Below, one piece after another: positions 6,655-6,915 of a stretch of DNA of 6,915 nucleotides. The notes beneath the pieces were generated by a model. That model was not told where the DNA came from. It did no database searches and saw nothing but the letters and a program-made list of their open reading frames with translations. Positions within the stretch are counted from its first letter, which is position 1, and each line of letters begins with the position of its first letter. The position numbers were made by a program, and so were the translations under genes. The stretch lies in NCBI GenBank assembly GCA_964485695.1, contig CAZAKZ010000228.1:1-6915 (forward strand), in the 5' to 3' direction. Source of the stretch: CAZAKZ01 sp964485695. Lineage in GTDB: Bacteria > Planctomycetota > JAFGQW01.

Positions 6655-6915
6655 GTTGCTTGCTGCTCCTTGTTGGCATGCTGTCACCCACCACCCCGGC
6701 GAAACGGATCGAACCCGTCGACCAGGAATCGTCCGATCCGTGCCAGCCTTCCCCGGGTCCACGTAGGGTCGGCCTTTGCATCGTGTCTTTCGGGGCCGCC
6801 TCGGTGTTCACTCGCGTTACGGCCTACCAACTCGCAGACAGCTATTCGCTGCCTCCTTTCTCCTAACGCGGACAAGCCGCAACCAAACAGGGGCTATGCA
6901 GCCCGTCCCAATGTC
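6655..6915. other. Region without a recognisable gene, possibly structured
   Basis: Several frames are open on both strands, but their translations are low-quality (Cys/Pro/Arg/Ser-rich), without recognisable domains or good ribosome-binding sites. Small inverted repeats are present. ACGGATCG (6704-6711) pairs with CGATCCGT (6734-6741). GCGG-ACAAG-CCGC (6868-6880) and GGGCT-ATGC-AGCCC (6891-6904) form neighbouring hairpins. It could be a diverged mobile-element end, a non-coding repeat or a cassette-like recombination region; none of these is established. Confidence 0.4.

Noticed and set aside
6700..6722. tRNA T-arm-like GGGTTCGATCC on the - strand
   Set aside because: The 5-bp T stem does not form around a canonical loop, and no matching acceptor, D or anticodon arms are present.
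6835..6915. Integron attC-like site (CCTAACG with nearby hairpins)
   Set aside because: The core differs from the RYYYAAC/GTTRRRY consensus and no paired second core site at the right distance was found.

Overview
The window is GC-rich, with long genes encoding exported proteins of poorly characterised families. The first gene joins a gluzincin-like domain to a lectin-like domain and a thioredoxin-like tail. An exported esterase lies beside an exported propeller-like protein. This style is common in Planctomycetota genomes and environmental assemblies, so a planctomycete or a similar large-genome bacterium is my best guess. That is an inference from protein style; no marker gene is present.

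Layout. At 1-138 a + strand frame runs in from the left edge and ends in an ATGA overlap with the next start; it may be the 3' end of an upstream gene. At 135-3593 (+) lies one 1152-residue exported protein. Its order is signal peptide, TPR-like helices, a peptidase-MA-like domain with HELTH and a downstream Glu, a second TPR-like patch, a concanavalin-like beta domain, and a thioredoxin-like C-terminus without a CxxC pair. An 84-bp convergent gap with a small hairpin follows. On the - strand are two exported proteins: an alpha/beta-hydrolase (3678-4838) and, upstream of it, a propeller-like protein (4927-6189). They are 88 bp apart and probably co-transcribed. Both start codons have strong Shine-Dalgarno sequences, so I place them well inside their longest open frames. 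A good sigma70-type promoter (6294-6322) precedes the pair.

The right end, 6330-6915, has a different character. It holds a 44-bp near-perfect inverted repeat with a C6/G8 centre (6408-6451), then the N-terminal helix-turn-helix part of a transposase (about 6499-6654). The transposase likeness stops abruptly although the frame stays open to the window edge. The last 260 bases contain no convincing gene but do contain small inverted repeats. I read this as the left end of a broken or rearranged insertion sequence.

Functionally, the three complete genes all encode proteins for the cell envelope or outside. One carries a metallopeptidase-type site, one is a predicted esterase, and one is probably a beta-propeller. 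I see no phage, CRISPR, toxin-antitoxin or recognised defence system. The most unusual items are the domain architecture of the first gene and the palindrome-transposase junction.
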